The translations under genes and the position numbers were made by a program. A DNA stretch of 40,117 bases, taken from Indiicoccus explosivorum (lineage in GTDB: Bacteria; Bacillota; Bacilli; Bacillales_A; Planococcaceae). A model generated the notes under the pieces. The model was not told the origin of the DNA, did not search any database, and was given only the letters and a program-made list of their open reading frames with translations. The stretch covers positions 1-40,117 of the forward strand of contig NZ_NHTN01000027.1 in NCBI RefSeq assembly GCF_002167005.1, in the 5' to 3' direction. Below are positions 15,439-23,324 of the stretch, piece after piece. The stretch's first letter is position 1; every line of letters starts with the position of its first letter.

Positions 15439-16058
15439 CAGTCAATTATCAGCTTCCGGTACAGCGCAATGCCGATCGGGTGATACATATCATCGCGCGG
15501 AGGCTCGATAAGGACGCCGCGCTGATAGTAGAATTCCGTTTCGGGATAATCCTTGAAAAGCTCCCTGAATTCATCCTGCGTAAGCTGGTGGGTGTGGAAC
15601 GGATCATTGCTCGGTTTTCCGCGTCCCCGTCCGAACGGTGTGGACAGGATGAGCGTGCCGCCGGGGTTCAGGCGAGACATGAGCCGGTCGAGAAACAGCC
15701 GGTCATCCGGCACATGCTCGATCGTTTCGAAACTTATAATTGTATCGAACGGACCGATTGATTTCATGAACGTACTGTCGAGTGCGTTTCCCTGCAAATA
15801 GCGGGCAAGCGGATGATGATAGCGTCCGCGCGCGTACGTGATCGCTTCCTGCGACAGATCCACACCGGTGACGCTGTTCACTTTTTCTTTGCAGGACTTT
15901 GCGATGAGCTGCGTCCCGTATCCGGCGCCCGCAGCAATATCCAGTACATCACCGGTGCAATAATGAATCGCGAAGTGATAGCGCGCGATATGCTCGAGCA
16001 GCATGCCGTTCATCGGATCCATCTGGTCCGGTATGATGCGTTCTTCCGTCGGGCGCAT
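15438..16058 (-). CDS. Class I SAM-dependent methyltransferase
   Basis: Protein of 206 aa. AAAGGAG lies eight bases before ATG 16058. Motif I is VLDIAAGAGYGT (about residues 38-49), the acidic end of strand 2 is VTGVDLS, then GNALDS and the motif IV region FDTIISFETIEHVPD (about 103-117), followed by LNPGGTLILSTPFG. This is the ubiquinone/menaquinone-methyltransferase-like or Methyltransf_11/23 type. The substrate cannot be told: there is no partner gene. Its leader region borders the 21-bp repeat array. It is convergent with the resolvase-like gene and shares terminator bases with it. Confidence 0.88.
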   Translation of the reverse strand: MRPTEERIIPDQMDPMNGMLLEHIARYHFAIHYCTGDVLDIAAGAGYGTQLIAKSCKEKVNSVTGVDLSQEAITYARGRYHHPLARYLQGNALDSTFMKSIGPFDTIISFETIEHVPDDRLFLDRLMSRLNPGGTLILSTPFGRGRGKPSNDPFHTHQLTQDEFRELFKDYPETEFYYQRGVLIEPPRDDMYHPIGIALYRKLIID

Positions 16059-16117
16059 AGGGCATGCTCCTTTCCTGGTTCATTCTACTACTGTAGCACA
16101 GCCTGAGCGCCGGTTTC

Positions 16118-16243
16118 GTGGAATTCAATCGGAACTTAGTGGAATTCAATCGGAACTTAGTGGAACTCAGAAGGAAATTAGTGGAATTCGCAGCCAATTT
16201 AGTGGAATTCAGACCGGAACTAATGAAACTCGCATAGTTCAAC
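16118..16243. repeat. Tandem array of 21-bp units (five plus one degenerate)
   Basis: Units start at 16118, 16139, 16160, 16181 and 16202, each 21 bp. The first two are identical; the rest vary mainly in the second half. Each begins GTGGAATTC or GTGGAACTC and ends in TTA or CTA. A sixth degenerate unit (ATGAAACTCG...) runs from 16223 to 16243. The period is a multiple of three and both strands stay open in at least one frame (heptads such as GIQSELS on plus or NSTKFRL on minus), but no start or ribosome binding site supports translation. The array lies between the 5' end of a methyltransferase gene and the terminator of the subtilase gene. Confidence 0.92.
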
Positions 16244-16246
16244 AGA

Positions 16247-16278
16247 AAAAAGGCCGACTCTCAAAGAGCCGGCCTTTT
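16247..16278 (-). terminator. Terminator of the subtilase gene
   Basis: On the minus strand, GGCCGG-CTCT pairs with AGAG-CGGCC, with one A-C mismatch, followed by six T. Confidence 0.8.
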
Positions 16279-16284
16279 CATCAT

Positions 16285-18741
16285 TTATTGTGCAAAAAAC
16301 ACTTCATAGTACCGGGAGAAGGCTACGGCGAAATCGCCGCGCGTCACTTGCTCGTCCGGACTGAACGTCGCTGTCACCGTCGGTTCGAGATCGTATGTGC
16401 CCTGTTCAACCGCGAACTGTGCGTTTAAGATGTTCAGATCAAGTGCATACTGGACATATCCTTTCAGATGGGCCGGAATTTCACCTTGATCCGTGATGGC
16501 TACGCGTGTGTCGCCATACTGGACCGTCACATCACCCGTGAACGCTTGCGCTTCATCTTCAAGTCCAAGCGCCTGGACGAGCGAGTAGGCGAGTTCCGCT
16601 TTTGTCACGTGGCCTTTCGGGTTGAACGTCCCATTAGACGCCAGCGTCATGACACCGGCATCGAACTGGTCATAGTCCCGGAATGCCGCGCCTTGCGCCG
16701 TGACTGCCTGGGCGAAAGGCAGCAGTTCCGCTGAGACATCTCCAAAGGCCGGCGCCTCAGATAAGTTCTGGCGAACCTCGGCGCCCATAACGAGGTAAGT
16801 AGCGAGTTCCGCGCGATTCAGTTTCGAATCCGGCTGGAATTTGCCGTTTTCGTACGAATCAAACAGGCGGTTCTGGATACCGAAAGCGATGGCTTCTTCT
16901 GCTTCGTGGCCAGCGATGTCATCCGCGCCGGTCAGTCCGCTGATTCGTGTCGTTTTGATCGTTCCCTGGACAGTTTCCGGAACCGCCAGGCCGACCGGAT
17001 TTTCTTCCGTGCCGTGGAGGCCGCGCACTTCCAGTTTCCATTCACCTGGCTGCGGACCATTGACGACCACCGTGCGCTCGTATGTCGTGGCGAACAGGAG
17101 GCTGATCCCGGAACTGTACTCCGTTCCGTCCGGCGCAATCAGGACGAGATTCACCGGATTGCCCGTCTGGCCGATCAGGCCGGCCGCATCCGCTTTCGCT
17201 GTCAGGACGGAAGTGCCTTCTTCAACAGTAAATGCGTGCTGCGTGCTGACGCTGAACGTGTAATCGACTGCGAAATTTTCCGTGTTTGATTCCGATTGGA
17301 CGGAAGCATTGAAGTCTTTCGTGCTGTTGAGCGTCGCGCCGTACTCTGTTCCGTTGAATGCCGCGTCGATCGCCGCGTAGGCGTTCAAGTAGCCGGCTCC
17401 GACTTCCCATGTCTCATAGCCCGGCATGTTCGTCGCCGTATCTGTAAAGATTTCTTTGATGTCGTCAGGTGACAGCGTCGGTTCCGCATCGAGGAGGAGC
17501 GCTGCTACGCCGGCCGCATGCGGTGTTGCCATGGAAGTTCCGCTCATGATGGTGTAATACGGCACGTGGGCAGGATCGAGCGTGTTGATATCCTGCTCGG
17601 CAGCCAGTGAGGACACCGGTGCGATGACGCGTGTGGAAACGATGTCGACACCAGGCGCTACGATTGTCGGCTCATCTTTCCACGTCCACGTCTGGCCATC
17701 CAGCTCGAATGTGCCGCCGACTCCTTTCGTACCTCTGGAAGAGAAGTCAACGAGCGTGCCATCTTTTACACCGGCCCCGACTGAAATGACCCACGGTGCT
17801 TTCGCGTATGGGTTATGCGTGTTTTCGCCCGGCCCCGAGTTCCCGGCAGCGAATAAAACCGTGATTCCATGATCGTAGGCTTTCTTGCTTGCGATGTTGA
17901 TCGGATGGAGCGGATCGAAATCACCGGAAGATCCCCACGAGTTCGTGATGATCCGGATGTTGTACTCCGACTGGTGTGTCAAGGCGTAGTCAAATCCGCC
18001 GATGCCGTCGAGGACGAACAGGGCAGCGCCTGAACCGTAGCCGATGAGGTCAGCACCCGGTGCGGCTCCCGCATAAAGTCCGTCAGACATGACGCCTGTC
18101 CCGCCGACTGTGCCGGCGACGTGCGTCCCGTGACCGGAATTCGTATCGGTGTTAATCACACCTTCCGTGTAAGATACAGGGACGATACCGACAATGTTTT
18201 GGAGGTTCGTCTGGCCCAATACATTCTGGACGAGGTTGCGGCCGAATTCATGGTCTTTATGCGTGCCGTCCACGCCCGAGTCATTGACGACGACGCCGAT
18301 CCCTTCACCGGAAACGGGGAAGCCGCCGTTCAGTTCCTGGAAGGAGCGGTCTGTCTGTGCTTTATCGACGCCTGTGATTTTGGTGGCGTCCGCATTATAA
18401 TATTCCAGTTTTTCATTCAGGAAGACAGAGAGGACTTCTTCGCTCTGAGCGAGTTTCTCGACTTGTGCTTTTGTCGCGATGGCGCCGGCGATCGGCAGGC
18501 TTTCCATGGCGATGGCCGAGTCGATGCCGAGCGTTTCGAGGAGATCGAGCTGACTTGCTGTCGGTTTCGCGTCTCCTTTGAATGTGATGACAACTTGCGC
18601 AGCATCCGCTGACTCGAACGCCGACCAAACTTTTTCGTCTACAGCGGCGAGAGAATCAGCTGTTGTGTTCGCAGCGGCTGCAGCCGGGAGAAGCGACAGG
18701 ACGAGGAACACGATGCTTAGGACGGACAGGAATTTTTTCAT
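16285..18741 (-). CDS. Secreted subtilisin-like serine protease with SLH-type C-terminal repeats
   Basis: Protein of 818 aa. A signal peptide (MKKFLSVLSIVFLVLSLLP, cleavage near AAAA-N at 24-25) is followed by an inhibitor-I9-like propeptide to about 115. The S8 catalytic domain (about 145-455) has all key residues: D154 (NDSGVDGT), H204 (SGHGTHVAG), oxyanion N301 (AAGNSGPG) and S403 (SGTSMATPHAAG). A pre-peptidase-C-like beta domain is at about 475-600 (PGEWKLEVRG). Three S-layer-homology-like segments follow, about 615-670, 675-740 and 755-815, with FxPxxxxxRAExA-type cores (FQPDSKLNRAELATYL, FNPKGHVTKAELAYSL and FSPDEQVTRGDFAVAF). It should be exported and held on the cell surface through wall polymers. 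AGAGG precedes the ATG. The minus-strand leader is AT-rich, with no clear promoter. It is monocistronic. Confidence 0.95.
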   Translation of the reverse strand: MKKFLSVLSIVFLVLSLLPAAAAANTTADSLAAVDEKVWSAFESADAAQVVITFKGDAKPTASQLDLLETLGIDSAIAMESLPIAGAIATKAQVEKLAQSEEVLSVFLNEKLEYYNADATKITGVDKAQTDRSFQELNGGFPVSGEGIGVVVNDSGVDGTHKDHEFGRNLVQNVLGQTNLQNIVGIVPVSYTEGVINTDTNSGHGTHVAGTVGGTGVMSDGLYAGAAPGADLIGYGSGAALFVLDGIGGFDYALTHQSEYNIRIITNSWGSSGDFDPLHPINIASKKAYDHGITVLFAAGNSGPGENTHNPYAKAPWVISVGAGVKDGTLVDFSSRGTKGVGGTFELDGQTWTWKDEPTIVAPGVDIVSTRVIAPVSSLAAEQDINTLDPAHVPYYTIMSGTSMATPHAAGVAALLLDAEPTLSPDDIKEIFTDTATNMPGYETWEVGAGYLNAYAAIDAAFNGTEYGATLNSTKDFNASVQSESNTENFAVDYTFSVSTQHAFTVEEGTSVLTAKADAAGLIGQTGNPVNLVLIAPDGTEYSSGISLLFATTYERTVVVNGPQPGEWKLEVRGLHGTEENPVGLAVPETVQGTIKTTRISGLTGADDIAGHEAEEAIAFGIQNRLFDSYENGKFQPDSKLNRAELATYLVMGAEVRQNLSEAPAFGDVSAELLPFAQAVTAQGAAFRDYDQFDAGVMTLASNGTFNPKGHVTKAELAYSLVQALGLEDEAQAFTGDVTVQYGDTRVAITDQGEIPAHLKGYVQYALDLNILNAQFAVEQGTYDLEPTVTATFSPDEQVTRGDFAVAFSRYYEVFFAQ

Positions 18742-19045
18742 CTTTCAGCCTCTTTTCATAATAAAATTAAAATTCTTACTTTTATTATGGGAAATTTACA
18801 AGGCTGTTGCTATTCCGCTAAGGACGTATTTTAAGAGACCGGGAGGACTAACCCTCCTACTGCAGACGGCGTATTTTTGAGGAAATGCGTTTAGAAGGGA
18901 TGAGAAGGCGGGTAAACTGTTTTGTTTGAGAGATAGAAGCAGGAAGAAAAGACAAGAGGATTCCGGAAGGGAAACCGGCCTTTCCCGGCCGGTTTTTCTT
19001 TGAAATCGCCGGAACCGGAATCCCGCTGTCCCGGCAGCGGGGAAG
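18742..19045. other. Intergenic region between subtilase and two-component system
   Basis: No gene was found in these 304 bases. They hold the AT-rich leader of the subtilase gene (right of 18741), an inverted repeat GGGAGG/CCCTCC at about 18840-18856, a terminator-like hairpin at 18972-18997, and a second hairpin CCCGCTG/CAGCGGG at 19022-19041 directly after the response-regulator stop. Confidence 0.6.
18972..18997 (+). terminator. Hairpin with T-run after the response regulator
   Basis: AAACCGGCC pairs perfectly with GGCCGGTTT, followed on the plus strand by TT; on the minus strand the stem itself ends in TTT. It probably ends the minus-strand two-component operon, although its better T-run faces right. 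Confidence 0.6.
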
Positions 19046-19681
19046 TCAGATCAGCGGGACGAGCTTGTTCTGTACCGCATAGATGATCGCCTGCGAACGG
19101 CTTTTGACATCGAGTTTCCGGTAAATATTGCTGACATGGATTTTGACCGTTTTATCACTTATATAGAGCCGGCCGGCGATTTCCTTGTTGGAGAGGCCTT
19201 CAACGAGGCACATGAGCACTTCTTTTTCCCGGGGGGTGAGCTGGGAATCCCCGGATTTTGGGTCCGACTGGTGGAGTGACAGCAGTTTTTTCGTCATCGC
19301 CTGCGGAATGACGGATTCCCCGCTGTTGACGGTGCGTATCGCTGCGACGACGTCTTCCGACGGCGAATCTTTCAGCAGATAGCCATCCGCGCCCTCCCGG
19401 ATGGCCGCCATGAAATACTCATCGTTCTTATACATGGTCAGCATGATCACTTTGATCGCCGGATGCTGGGCCTTGACCCGTTTGGTCAGTTCGATGCCAT
19501 CGACGTCCGGCATGTTGATGTCCATGAGGATGACATCGGGCGTCCCGGTCCCGAGCAGCTGCTGCAAATCTTCGCTGCCGGTCGCTTCACCGATCACCGC
19601 CATATCCGGTTCTTGTGAAATGATTGTTTTCAGGCCATCACGCAGGATGGCGTGGTCATCGACTAAAATGAGGTTAATCAA
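19046..19681 (-). CDS. NarL/LuxR-family response regulator
   Basis: Protein of 211 aa. The receiver domain (1-120) has the acidic pocket D8-D9, the phosphoacceptor D54 (VILMDINMP), T82 (MLTMY) and K104 (LLKDSP). The C-terminal LuxR helix-turn-helix (about 148-205) reads LTPREKEVLMCLVEGLSNKEIAGRL (in part) and SDKTVKIHVSNIYRKLDVKSR, so it is a DNA-binding regulator of the DegU/LiaR/NarL group. Its start overlaps the end of the sensor kinase by 8 bases, so translation is coupled and the pair is cognate. The target genes are not evident; the neighbouring subtilase gene, transcribed the same way 300 bases downstream, is one candidate by proximity only. Confidence 0.94.
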   Translation of the reverse strand: MINLILVDDHAILRDGLKTIISQEPDMAVIGEATGSEDLQQLLGTGTPDVILMDINMPDVDGIELTKRVKAQHPAIKVIMLTMYKNDEYFMAAIREGADGYLLKDSPSEDVVAAIRTVNSGESVIPQAMTKKLLSLHQSDPKSGDSQLTPREKEVLMCLVEGLSNKEIAGRLYISDKTVKIHVSNIYRKLDVKSRSQAIIYAVQNKLVPLI

Positions 19682-21497
19682 CCGCTTCCTCTCCTTCCAA
19701 TGCCGTCTTCGGAATCCGCATGGTGATTTCCGTTCCGTCCGGGCTGCTGTCGATCTGGAGGACCGCTCCGATTTTCGCGGCGCTCTCGTTCATCTGGATG
19801 ATGCCGTAATGCGGTTCTTTCATTGCCTTGGCCATGGCTTCATAAAGGGAGAAGCCGATGCCGTCGTCTTTGATTTTCAGGAAGACCTCGTTGTGCTGGT
19901 AGCGGAGCAGCACATCGATCCGCGCAGCATTTGCATGTTTGATGGCGTTCTGGACGCTTTCCTGCATAATGGAAAAAACCGTTTTCTCAGCAGGCAGGCT
20001 GAGCCCGAACCGGGTACCCTGGCTCCGGAAAGTGAATTCGGGACCGCGGGCGTACTGCTGGCGCAGCCCGCTGATCTTGTTTTCGATCGCTGCATGGAGG
20101 CCGAGTTCTTCGGGCGGTGTCGGCCGGAGCGAGTAGATGGAATTCCGGACTTCTTTCAGGCCATCCCGGAGGATGCCGCTGCTGTCCTCGACAAGCTTTC
20201 GGGCTTCTTCGGGGCGGCCGCCGATTTTTTTGGCGGCGGTGTCGAGTTTCATCACGGCGCCGGCCAGTGTCTGGGCGATCCCGTCATGGATGCCATGGGC
20301 GATCCGGTTCCGCTCTTCAAGCAGGACCCGCTGTTCTTTTTCATTGAACAGCCATTTGGTCTTCAGGAATATGGCCAGCTGGTTCGCTGCTGTCTGGCTC
20401 GACCGGACGTCTTCATCCGTGAACCCGCGGGTGCGGGTCTTGGTCAGGATGAGGCAGCCGATCAATTCATCATCCAGCGTGAGCGGCGCATATACAGCGG
20501 TCTGTACGTTTTCGCGAAACCCTTCAGAGAGCGGCGCATGGCTCCAGTCCGGCTTATTATAGACGGCGGTCCGGCGGAGCTGTTCCAGCCGGCTGAAGCC
20601 GCTGCTGTCCTCGGGCATGGTGAAGGTGCCGTCAGAAAGGGCGAGCTGCCAGCCAGTTTTCTCATCCTGGATCAGCAAAAAGCATTCTTCGTAAGAGACG
20701 ATCTGCCTGATCTGTTCCCGGATGTGTCCTTCCCAGTCTTTGGCCGGAATCGCTCTGTTCAATTCGGAAGAAAAATCGAACAGGGCCTTCAGCCGCTGTT
20801 TATCCGCCCGAAGCCGGATGATCACCGAGCTGAGGATGGACAGGAACATGAGCGGGGACAGGAAGAAAAAGTAAGTGAAAACATCCGGCTCCCTGCGGGT
20901 TTGGCCGCCGAGGAAATGAAGCAGGAACCCGTAGACGAGCGAAATGGCGAAACTGAACAGCTCGCCGCGCGTTTTTGCCGCCCACACAGCGAACGGATAT
21001 TTTTCAGGCCGCATGATCAGGACGAGGTCGACAATGGTATTGTTGATAATATAGTACACGCAGATGAATGCTAAAAACAGGACCGCCACCGGCACGGCTC
21101 CGGATTCGGCGCCGGGCAGGAGCGAAGAAAAAACGAGATGGGCGGCACCGAGACTCAGCACGAACTGTGCCGGGTTGAAGAAAACGATCCGTGCGGGCCG
21201 CCTGTTCAAGAGGGCTGCCGCCAGGACGGACAGGAAGTGGAGCACGGCCGCCACTTCAAAGCCATAAATCAGGTAGACGAGATAAACGACAGGAAAGGAA
21301 AGCGATGAGCTCCCTTTCGGAAACGGCATGGGGTAATACTCACAGACAAAAAGGAACACCATGAGCAGCAGCAGTTCGACCGGATCACCGAAAGCCGGTA
21401 AATTCAGGACCGAATAACCCCCGAGTGTCCAGCCGGCAGCGGAAATGGCCGCCATATACCATTGCGGGAGCCGCTGCCTGCCGGTCGCTGTTTTCAT
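19674..21497 (-). CDS. Membrane sensor histidine kinase with GAF domain (HisKA_3 type)
   Basis: Protein of 607 aa. AGGGGGG lies seven bases before ATG 21497. Residues 10-230 hold about seven to eight hydrophobic segments, a polytopic sensor region that I do not match to a named family. A GAF-like domain spans about 240-380 (QLALSDGTFTM to LGGFTDED-type end GFTDEDVRSSQTAANQLA). The dimerisation/phosphoacceptor box is ERNRIAHGIHDGIAQTLAG with H404 directly before Asp. The ATPase domain has QESVQNAIKHA (N box) and DDGIGF (G1), ending with GTEITMRIP. This fits the NarX/DegS/LiaS class. It is partnered with the overlapping response regulator and divergent from the methyltransferase at 21680. Confidence 0.93.
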   Translation of the reverse strand: MKTATGRQRLPQWYMAAISAAGWTLGGYSVLNLPAFGDPVELLLLMVFLFVCEYYPMPFPKGSSSLSFPVVYLVYLIYGFEVAAVLHFLSVLAAALLNRRPARIVFFNPAQFVLSLGAAHLVFSSLLPGAESGAVPVAVLFLAFICVYYIINNTIVDLVLIMRPEKYPFAVWAAKTRGELFSFAISLVYGFLLHFLGGQTRREPDVFTYFFFLSPLMFLSILSSVIIRLRADKQRLKALFDFSSELNRAIPAKDWEGHIREQIRQIVSYEECFLLIQDEKTGWQLALSDGTFTMPEDSSGFSRLEQLRRTAVYNKPDWSHAPLSEGFRENVQTAVYAPLTLDDELIGCLILTKTRTRGFTDEDVRSSQTAANQLAIFLKTKWLFNEKEQRVLLEERNRIAHGIHDGIAQTLAGAVMKLDTAAKKIGGRPEEARKLVEDSSGILRDGLKEVRNSIYSLRPTPPEELGLHAAIENKISGLRQQYARGPEFTFRSQGTRFGLSLPAEKTVFSIMQESVQNAIKHANAARIDVLLRYQHNEVFLKIKDDGIGFSLYEAMAKAMKEPHYGIIQMNESAAKIGAVLQIDSSPDGTEITMRIPKTALEGEEAVD

Positions 21498-21679
21498 ATG
21501 AGATCCCCCCTGTTCTCGGCGGCAGGAGCGGGGACGGACCCTTCTCCAGCCGTTTTCTCGGTCATTTTCTTACTATTTTAGCAGTCTTGCGGGAAAATTG
21601 GTCCATTTTTTTGAAAACTTCCCCGGCACAGTTGAAAGCCATCGCACAGCGGCGGCGGAAGGAAAGGAGGAACAGGCAG

Positions 21680-22279
21680 ATGACCGAACATGAATGGGAC
21701 CGGAAGCTCGGCATCCGGACAGCGGGCACCATTACAGGGATCTACCAGTCCGCGCACTATAACCGGTACGAAGCGACGCCCTACACGGGGCTGGATCATT
21801 TATTCAATAAAGGAGGCATCGAACCGTCCGGCGGCTTCGTCGATTTCGGAAGCGGCAAGGGACGGGTGCCGTTTTTTGTCCATGACCGATTCGGCGTGCG
21901 GGCGACGGGTGTGGAGATGAGCGGGCACCTGTACCAGGAAGCGCTCGAAAACCAGGCGGGCTATTTAGCGAGAACGAAGCAAAAGTCAGGGAGCGTGCGC
22001 TTTCTGCGCTGTCTGGCGGAGGAATACGAAGTGGAGCCGGATGATTCCGTGTTTTATTTTTTCAATCCGTTTTCGGTTCAGATTTTCATGACGGTCGCCG
22101 GCCGGATCCTGAAGTCGGCGGAAGCGAAGCCGCGTCCGGTTACGCTCATCCTTTATTTTCCGACGTCGGATTACACCGAATTCGCGGACCGGACGTTTGA
22201 ACGGATCCTGGAAGTGCCGGTGCCGGAGCTTTACGAAAAAAACAGCAACGAGCGGTTTTTAGTTTACCGGAAGGAATGA
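21680..22279 (+). CDS. SAM-dependent methyltransferase-like protein
   Basis: Protein of 199 aa. ATG 21680 is nine bases after AAAGGAGG; the frame is open further upstream, but that part overlaps the kinase start region. Motif I is FVDFGSGKGRVPFF (about residues 53-66), followed by ATGVEMSGHLYQEALEN, the acidic residue for the SAM ribose. The motif IV area reads SVFYFFNPFSVQIFM, replacing the usual (D/N)PP(Y/F) by NPF. The opening segment with TITGIYQSAHYNRYEATPY resembles a group of small uncharacterised Bacillales methyltransferases. The substrate is unknown. The stop lies 68 bases before the zinc peptidase start, so the two may share a transcript. Confidence 0.75.
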   Translation: MTEHEWDRKLGIRTAGTITGIYQSAHYNRYEATPYTGLDHLFNKGGIEPSGGFVDFGSGKGRVPFFVHDRFGVRATGVEMSGHLYQEALENQAGYLARTKQKSGSVRFLRCLAEEYEVEPDDSVFYFFNPFSVQIFMTVAGRILKSAEAKPRPVTLILYFPTSDYTEFADRTFERILEVPVPELYEKNSNERFLVYRKE

Positions 22280-22347
22280 AGGATGTATGGCAGTTCCCGT
22301 TTCGGGGTATAGACGGTAGACAAGCAACCGGAATTGGAGGAAACTGC

Positions 22348-23202
22348 ATGAAATGGAGAGGGCGAAGAGGCAGCCGGAATGTGGAAGACCGGCGCGGCAA
22401 AAGAACAGGCAGAGCCGGCGGGCCGGTCATTGCCGGCGGCGGGCTCGGCGGAATCATCATTGTGCTCTTATTCGTATTCCTCGGCGGCGATCCGGGTGCG
22501 CTGCTCGGCGGCAGTGAACCGGCGCCTGCGAGTGATGTGCCGTACGAAGCGACAGCGGAAGAAGAGGAGCTCGCGGATTTCGTGTCGGTCGTCCTGGCGG
22601 ATACCGAGCAGGTGTGGAGTGAACTGTTTGCGGAGCAAGGCCTCGAATATGTGGAACCGACACTTGTCCTGTATACGGGGGCGGTCGATTCGGCATGCGG
22701 AACAGCGAGTTCGGCAGTCGGGCCGTTTTACTGCCCGGGCGATCAGAACTTATATATCGATTTAAGCTTTTATCAGGAGCTGCGCCAGCAGTTCCAGGCG
22801 CCCGGCGATTTTGCGATGGCGTACGTCATTGCCCACGAAGTCGGACACCACGTGCAGACGCTTCTCGGCACGACCGAACAGCTTCAGCCGCTGCGCGAAA
22901 GGCTGAGCGAGGAAGAATACAACAAATATCAGGTGAAGTTCGAGCTGCAGGCGGACTACTTTGCCGGCGTGTGGGCGCATTACGCGGAAGGCATGGGCTA
23001 CCTCGAAGAAGGGGATCTTGAAGAAGCGCTGACAGCGGCAAGCGCGGTCGGTGATGACACGATCCAAAAACGATCGCAAGGCTATGTTATGCCGGAGAGC
23101 TTTACGCACGGCACGAGCGAGCAGCGCCAGCGCTGGTTTTACCACGGTTTCGAGACGGGGATGATCGAAGGCGGTGACACCTTCAACGCGACAGATCTAT
23201 AG
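22348..23202 (+). CDS. Neutral zinc metallopeptidase, membrane-anchored (YpfJ family)
   Basis: Protein of 284 aa. ATG 22348 has TTGGAGG seven bases upstream. The N-terminus is short and very basic (KWRGRRGSRNVEDRRG), then one membrane segment at about 27-46 (VIAGGGLGGIIIVLLFVFL), then a glycine/acid linker, so the catalytic part lies outside the cytoplasm. The zinc site is H163-E-x-x-H167 (AHEVGHHVQ) with E199 in the following helix (FELQADYFAG), the arrangement of the Zn_peptidase family to which YpfJ belongs. Two cysteines (near 117 and 129; ACG and YCPG) probably form a disulfide. The biological substrate of the family is unknown. A strong terminator follows. Confidence 0.93.
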   Translation: MKWRGRRGSRNVEDRRGKRTGRAGGPVIAGGGLGGIIIVLLFVFLGGDPGALLGGSEPAPASDVPYEATAEEEELADFVSVVLADTEQVWSELFAEQGLEYVEPTLVLYTGAVDSACGTASSAVGPFYCPGDQNLYIDLSFYQELRQQFQAPGDFAMAYVIAHEVGHHVQTLLGTTEQLQPLRERLSEEEYNKYQVKFELQADYFAGVWAHYAEGMGYLEEGDLEEALTAASAVGDDTIQKRSQGYVMPESFTHGTSEQRQRWFYHGFETGMIEGGDTFNATDL

Positions 23203-23210
23203 AGAAAGCA

Positions 23211-23244
23211 GACCGCAATCCGCACGGGTCGGGTTGCGGTCTTT
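23211..23244 (+). terminator. Terminator after the zinc peptidase gene
   Basis: GACCGCAATCCG pairs with CGGGTTGCGGTC over 12 bp (one G-U), followed by TTT. The T-run is shared with the -35 box of the next gene. Confidence 0.85.
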
Positions 23245-23271
23245 GCCTGTGCGCTTCTGTTTGCGTATAAT
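23243..23271 (+). promoter_or_regulatory. Promoter of the MFS efflux gene, nested in the terminator tail
   Basis: TTGCCT (23243-23248) and a perfect TATAAT (23266-23271) with 17-bp spacing. The -35 box begins inside the terminator T-run of the preceding gene. Confidence 0.65.
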
Positions 23272-23324
23272 CAGACGGATAGAGGGGAAAAATAGGAAAT
23301 CCACAATGGAAAAGAAGTGATCAC

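Noticed and set aside
16118-16243. 21-bp array as a CRISPR array
   Set aside because: Units abut with no spacers, are too short, and no cas gene is near. The same applies to the array at 39982.
16003-16428. Open frame through the repeat array with GIQSELS heptads as a coiled-coil gene
   Set aside because: It exists because the 21-bp period is a multiple of three. It overlaps the methyltransferase start and the subtilase end and lacks a ribosome binding site.
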